NCBI GenBank assembly: GCA_017618625.1
Contig: JAFZTV010000081.1
Span: 1-64,000 of the forward strand
From: Bacteroidales bacterium
GTDB lineage: Bacteria; Bacteroidota; Bacteroidia; Bacteroidales; P3
Reading direction: 5' to 3'
DNA: 64,000 nt
Within the stretch, counting starts at the first letter, position 1, and every line of letters begins with the position of its first letter. Position numbers and translations under genes: made by a program. Positions 61,701-64,000 of this stretch are shown piece after piece. Under the pieces are notes generated by a model that made no database searches, was not told the DNA's origin, and saw nothing but the letters and a program-made list of their open reading frames with translations.

Positions 61701-64000
61701 CCTGCCGCTATGTGCAGACGGCGTCGCATACTCATCACGGGGTCGAGCGTAGTGCCAACAGTGCCCGTGAGCGTGCGGTGGCTTTCGATGATGTCGGCGT
61801 GTTGCAGGCTTCCTCCGCGTCCGAGGAATTTCAGACGCGAGGTTTCGTATTCCGCCAACTGGTAGTTCAGTATCGGTGCAGTCTCGTCGGGGTCTTCTTC
61901 AACCCAGAGTTTGTGCAGCACATAATTTCGGTTGCCGTTGGCAGCCGGGCGATTGAACAGCAGCGCCTCGTGGTCGCTGTCATACTCGCTGTGTATTTTC
62001 ATGCCGTTGAACACGCGGTGGCTTTCGTCCTCCGCTGCTGCCGCCATAACCACTTCGCCATAGCTGGTGATTTCGATGTCTATGTCGCGGTTTCCGTTGT
62101 TGGTGAAGGTATAGCGGCGTATCTCCGCCGAGCGGTCTTTCAAAACAGTCACCTCTGTCTTGGTTTCCACCTCGTCGTCTATGCGGCTGAAGCTTATCTT
62201 GTCACTGGCGAAGTTCACATGGTAGGACTTGGGCATCACGTCGAGCGGAGCGTAGGTGGCCGACCACAGGTGATCGGTACGCAGGTTGCGTACAAAGAGA
62301 TAGACACCGTGGTGGTCGGAGCTTATCTTGCGGTAACGGTTTATCATCACCCCTTTGTAGCGCGAGAATCCCGAGCCGCGGTCGTTCATGAGAACGGTAT
62401 ATTGTCCGTTGCTGATAACACCTATCTCGGGCACCGTAGCTATAGTGTCGTAGTCGCGGGCGTCGCTCTCCGTCTGGGTCTTCGAGTACTGGTAGCGTTT
62501 ATATTGCGTAACCTTCAGGTCTATGTACGGCTTCACTTGCGCCTTTTCCTTCAGCAGCGTCTCCATCGACCGCATCGCAGGCTCCTGCATGAAATAGTTC
62601 TGGAGGCAGTGGTCGCCAAGATAGTTGGCGAGGCTTGCCAGTATCATGCCCTGATGGTGGGCGTAGTGAGCCAAGACTGGCACATGGTCCTCTTCGTCGT
62701 AGCTTTCATAGAATCCGTACGATCCATATTCGCTGTTGCCCGACATCATCTTCAGCCCTTTCAGCAGCTGCATGTTATCATAGACGGCCTTGTCGTCGAG
62801 GCCAATGGTCATCAGCGAGCTGTAGGGCGAAATCACTATGCGGTCGGGCGTGGTGTTCTGGAATTTCAGATAGGGCACCCCGAAGGCGTGGTACTTGTAG
62901 TTCTGGGCGTCGTCCAGCTCGTTGTAGGCCGTTTCGCTTATGCCCCACGGGAGTCGTCTTGACCCCTCGGTATTTCTTACAAACGCCTTCTGCGCACGTA
63001 TGGCGAAGCTGTATGTCTCGTCCATCAGTGTGTGACGGAACGTGGGCAGGAAGATGAGTGGCATGAAGTATTCGAACAGTGTGCCGTACCACGACGCCAC
63101 TCCTTTGTAGCCCTTGTACTGCACCAATGTCTTGTCGAGGCAGAACCAATGCTTGTATGGAGCGTCGCCTTGTGCTATGGTCAGGAAACTCGTCAGGCGC
63201 GCTTCGGAGGCAAAGTTGTTGTAGTGGTAGGGCAACAGCATGTGCGAGCCGTAGTCGTAGCCGATGCTGAACACATCGAGTTCGTGGTTGTAGAGTTTCG
63301 TGAAGTCGCAGTTGTCTATCAGTCGGCACACCTTTGCCAGCAACGCCTCCACATGCTGACCGCCGTCTTCTGACAGCTGTCTGCTAAGGAACCCCTTCAC
63401 CACATACAGGCAGGCCACGAAGTTGCCCGAGTCGCAGGTGGAGATAAAGAAATGCGGCAGCGCGCGCAAAGTGTGTATGTCGTACCAGTTGAACAGGTGT
63501 CCGTTCCATTTCTCCAGTTTCACCACAGTGTCGATGATATGCTCCAGACGCGTCACCGCCTCTTTCTTCTTGATGAAGCCTAGCTCGGCGGCGCTTATCA
63601 CCGATGTCAGCGAGTAGCCTATGTTGGTCGGCGATGTCTTGTAGTCGGTCTTTTTCTCTCGGTTTAACTGGTAGTTGTCGGGTATCAGCCAGTTGTTCTC
63701 CTCCGTTAGCATCGAGTCGAAGAAGTGCCAAGTATCCTGCGCCAGCTGCTTCACCTCTTCCGTCTCCATGGCGTTTAGGTTCTTCTTGCCGTCGGGCAGT
63801 TTTTTGCCAAGTGAGTACATCAGGAACGGAGCTCCGCACCAACTTAACACGCAGAACACACACGCCACCGCCGTAAGCCACGGGAACTCCTGCGAAAGCA
63901 TGATGCAGAACAGCGTTATAACCACCGTAACCGCAGCACACACATAGTTGAACCAGAACTTAGCCACATAGTCGCCCAGTGTCCCTTTGGTGCTTTTCGA
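58739..64000 (-). CDS. GH94-type glucan phosphorylase / cyclic beta-glucan synthase-like protein (N-terminus outside window)
   Basis: At least 1753 codons, open to the right edge. From the visible N-side: membrane segments (about FWFNYVCAAVTVVITLF), a glucoamylase-like domain (DTWHFFDSML, TSPTNIGYSL), a large beta-sandwich region repeated twice, and a GH94 (glycosyltransferase 36) catalytic module with GVHGLPLMGCGDWNDGM, whose Asp is the general acid, about 1440 codons in. Cyclic beta-1,2-glucan synthases (NdvB/Cgs type) have this order behind a GT84 transferase; whether GT84 is present lies beyond the window. Expected to make or degrade beta-glucans at the inner membrane. Confidence 0.85.
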   Translation of the reverse strand, partial: SKSTKGTLGDYVAKFWFNYVCAAVTVVITLFCIMLSQEFPWLTAVACVFCVLSWCGAPFLMYSLGKKLPDGKKNLNAMETEEVKQLAQDTWHFFDSMLTEENNWLIPDNYQLNREKKTDYKTSPTNIGYSLTSVISAAELGFIKKKEAVTRLEHIIDTVVKLEKWNGHLFNWYDIHTLRALPHFFISTCDSGNFVACLYVVKGFLSRQLSEDGGQHVEALLAKVCRLIDNCDFTKLYNHELDVFSIGYDYGSHMLLPYHYNNFASEARLTSFLTIAQGDAPYKHWFCLDKTLVQYKGYKGVASWYGTLFEYFMPLIFLPTFRHTLMDETYSFAIRAQKAFVRNTEGSRRLPWGISETAYNELDDAQNYKYHAFGVPYLKFQNTTPDRIVISPYSSLMTIGLDDKAVYDNMQLLKGLKMMSGNSEYGSYGFYESYDEEDHVPVLAHYAHHQGMILASLANYLGDHCLQNYFMQEPAMRSMETLLKEKAQVKPYIDLKVTQYKRYQYSKTQTESDARDYDTIATVPEIGVISNGQYTVLMNDRGSGFSRYKGVMINRYRKISSDHHGVYLFVRNLRTDHLWSATYAPLDVMPKSYHVNFASDKISFSRIDDEVETKTEVTVLKDRSAEIRRYTFTNNGNRDIDIEITSYGEVVMAAAAEDESHRVFNGMKIHSEYDSDHEALLFNRPAANGNRNYVLHKLWVEEDPDETAPILNYQLAEYETSRLKFLGRGGSLQHADIIESHRTLTGTVGTTLDPVMSMRRRLHIAAGKKVEAYLIIAFAKAREQLLQLTKRYQTPVDVEHAFKTASVFNNMRTDLSLLKGAQMRLYNSISKYMAQTATLGNDRQSVLAKNTLSQSGLWRFGISGDLAILLLEVDRLEKSGFAKEMLRAFEYFKIHGLRLDLVIVNDAKGPDRDSLTHFVRNMSNTEHLWSTHSDAGHVYVLNGDDLSDAERILLHTVARLSFNTREGLTIEQQLRKLEEANQHYQDKAEYPVLKADKQFRVWSSLDFYNQYGGFDNEGRDYVVTNTNTPMPWVNVISNGKFGCVVSSTMSGFTFAYNAQQFKLTSWSNDMVRDQASEMLLINKCQFVPATARHSQGYSAFDAEYADFKVSVRVFVPIDKMEKYYQIRIENKSDQKQAVQLDMVYKLVMGMCEEQTARFLHSEWDAASQSIRVRNVYHPIYHNQVLGIFAVGTQSSSTTYSLDAPNRKSIGLKFDIEPHGTNEVAFVLAVSPSAEMLPISHSFADINGEFKKVQAFWDEKLGYIQVDTPDRSFNYMLNRWYLYQVYSSRLYARAGFYQVGGATGFRDQLQDVMSLLYSDPDYARRQILDHAAHQFAEGDVLHWWHESMHLGARTTFSDDYLWLVFVTHQYVKVTGDSSILNEQVPFCQADQLAPGENERGMNYVSGIQPTDGIQLETASLYEHLRRAVNRSMSRIGVHGLPLMGCGDWNDGMSTVGSQGKGESVWVAFFLADLMPKMEELTQMMPSADLSYCGELSQFRARIVEAIQSAAWDGAWFLRAYYDNGDPMGSRNNTECQIDLISQAWSILTDVATPEQKESVMRETDNRLVNREHEIIQLLTPAFHQSQPSPGYIMNYPEGVRENGGQYTHGAMWYIMAQLKEGRYDMAYFLYSLINPIHRTQTLADVLKYKVEPYCMAADIYSNPQHPGRGGWTWYTGSASWAYKTGIENILGLRKCGNQLTIAPCVPSEWDTFTVRYRYGSAVYLIRYERRSSAMPIPTTIDLVDDGKEHQVTVN

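Noticed and set aside
61220..62962. 580-codon antisense frame in the GH94 gene (and similar long frames opposite rplB, purD, metG, pyrD, capA-like and TPR genes)
   Set aside because: GC-rich antisense shadows with His/Arg/Val-rich composition and no domain.

Overview
This window looks like a chromosomal segment of a member of the order Bacteroidales; I cannot name the genus. Supporting signs are TAnnTTTG-type promoter boxes, a BspA-like leucine-rich-repeat gene ending in a type IX secretion sorting domain, Bacteroidetes-restricted families (DUF5606, DUF4954 and DUF4292 types), the gene order pantothenate kinase / outer-membrane protein / TPR protein / lptC, and weak Shine-Dalgarno use. I saw no rRNA, tRNA, CRISPR array or intact insertion sequence.

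Layout. 1-6184 (minus): merged str and S10 ribosomal operons (rpsL, rpsG, fusA, rpsJ, rplC, rplD, rplW, rplB, start of rpsS). 6514-8555 (minus): BspA-like surface protein gene broken by one frameshift and one nonsense codon. 9154-19648 (minus): long gene string for envelope and LPS work (radical SAM, pth, coaX, OMP, TPR, lptC, HhH, lpxD, GT39 type transferase, SGNH hydrolase). 19715-20995 (minus): purD. 21857-23780 (plus): three lipoproteins with near-identical leaders. 23987-28091 (plus): pyrK-pyrD, with the pyrK 5' end duplicated around an inserted LRR/WG-repeat gene, and with pyrK itself frameshifted. 28116-43124 (minus): genome-defence island. 45213-58437 (plus): housekeeping genes (sugar kinase, CapA, DUF5606, metG, MNT-HEPN pair, DUF4954, TPR lipoprotein, DUF4292, tadA, nucleotidyltransferase, THUMP-like methyltransferase). 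58739-64000 (minus): part of a giant GH94 glucan phosphorylase/synthase-like protein.

The defence island is the best candidate for an undescribed system. Nine genes lie on one strand with gaps of -4 to 26 nt: AAA ATPase, TOPRIM-like protein, C5-methyltransferase 1, a double-GHKL protein (MORC/MutL-like ATPase plus histidine-kinase module), a receiver-domain protein, C5-methyltransferase 2, McrB-like ATPase, YhcG (DUF1016) nuclease and a DUF2357 nuclease. vsr was probably the tenth gene before a Fic gene was inserted. A two-component-like pair between two cytosine methyltransferases and an McrBC-like effector suggests signal-controlled restriction.

A second theme is DNA structure. (a) Three segments are bracketed by duplicated gene starts or promoters (82 bp of pyrK, 41 bp of vsr, 52 bp around 44.3-45.0 kb). 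This fits insertion with long target duplication, and at pyrK the inserted gene appears to have captured the promoter. (b) The window is dotted with degenerate tandem arrays of fixed periods of 6, 7, 8 and 11 bp. The 7-bp arrays have entered coding genes in frame (vsr, capA-like, DUF5606, DUF4954, THUMP-like) and some arrays supply stop codons (purD, the sugar kinase, DUF4954).
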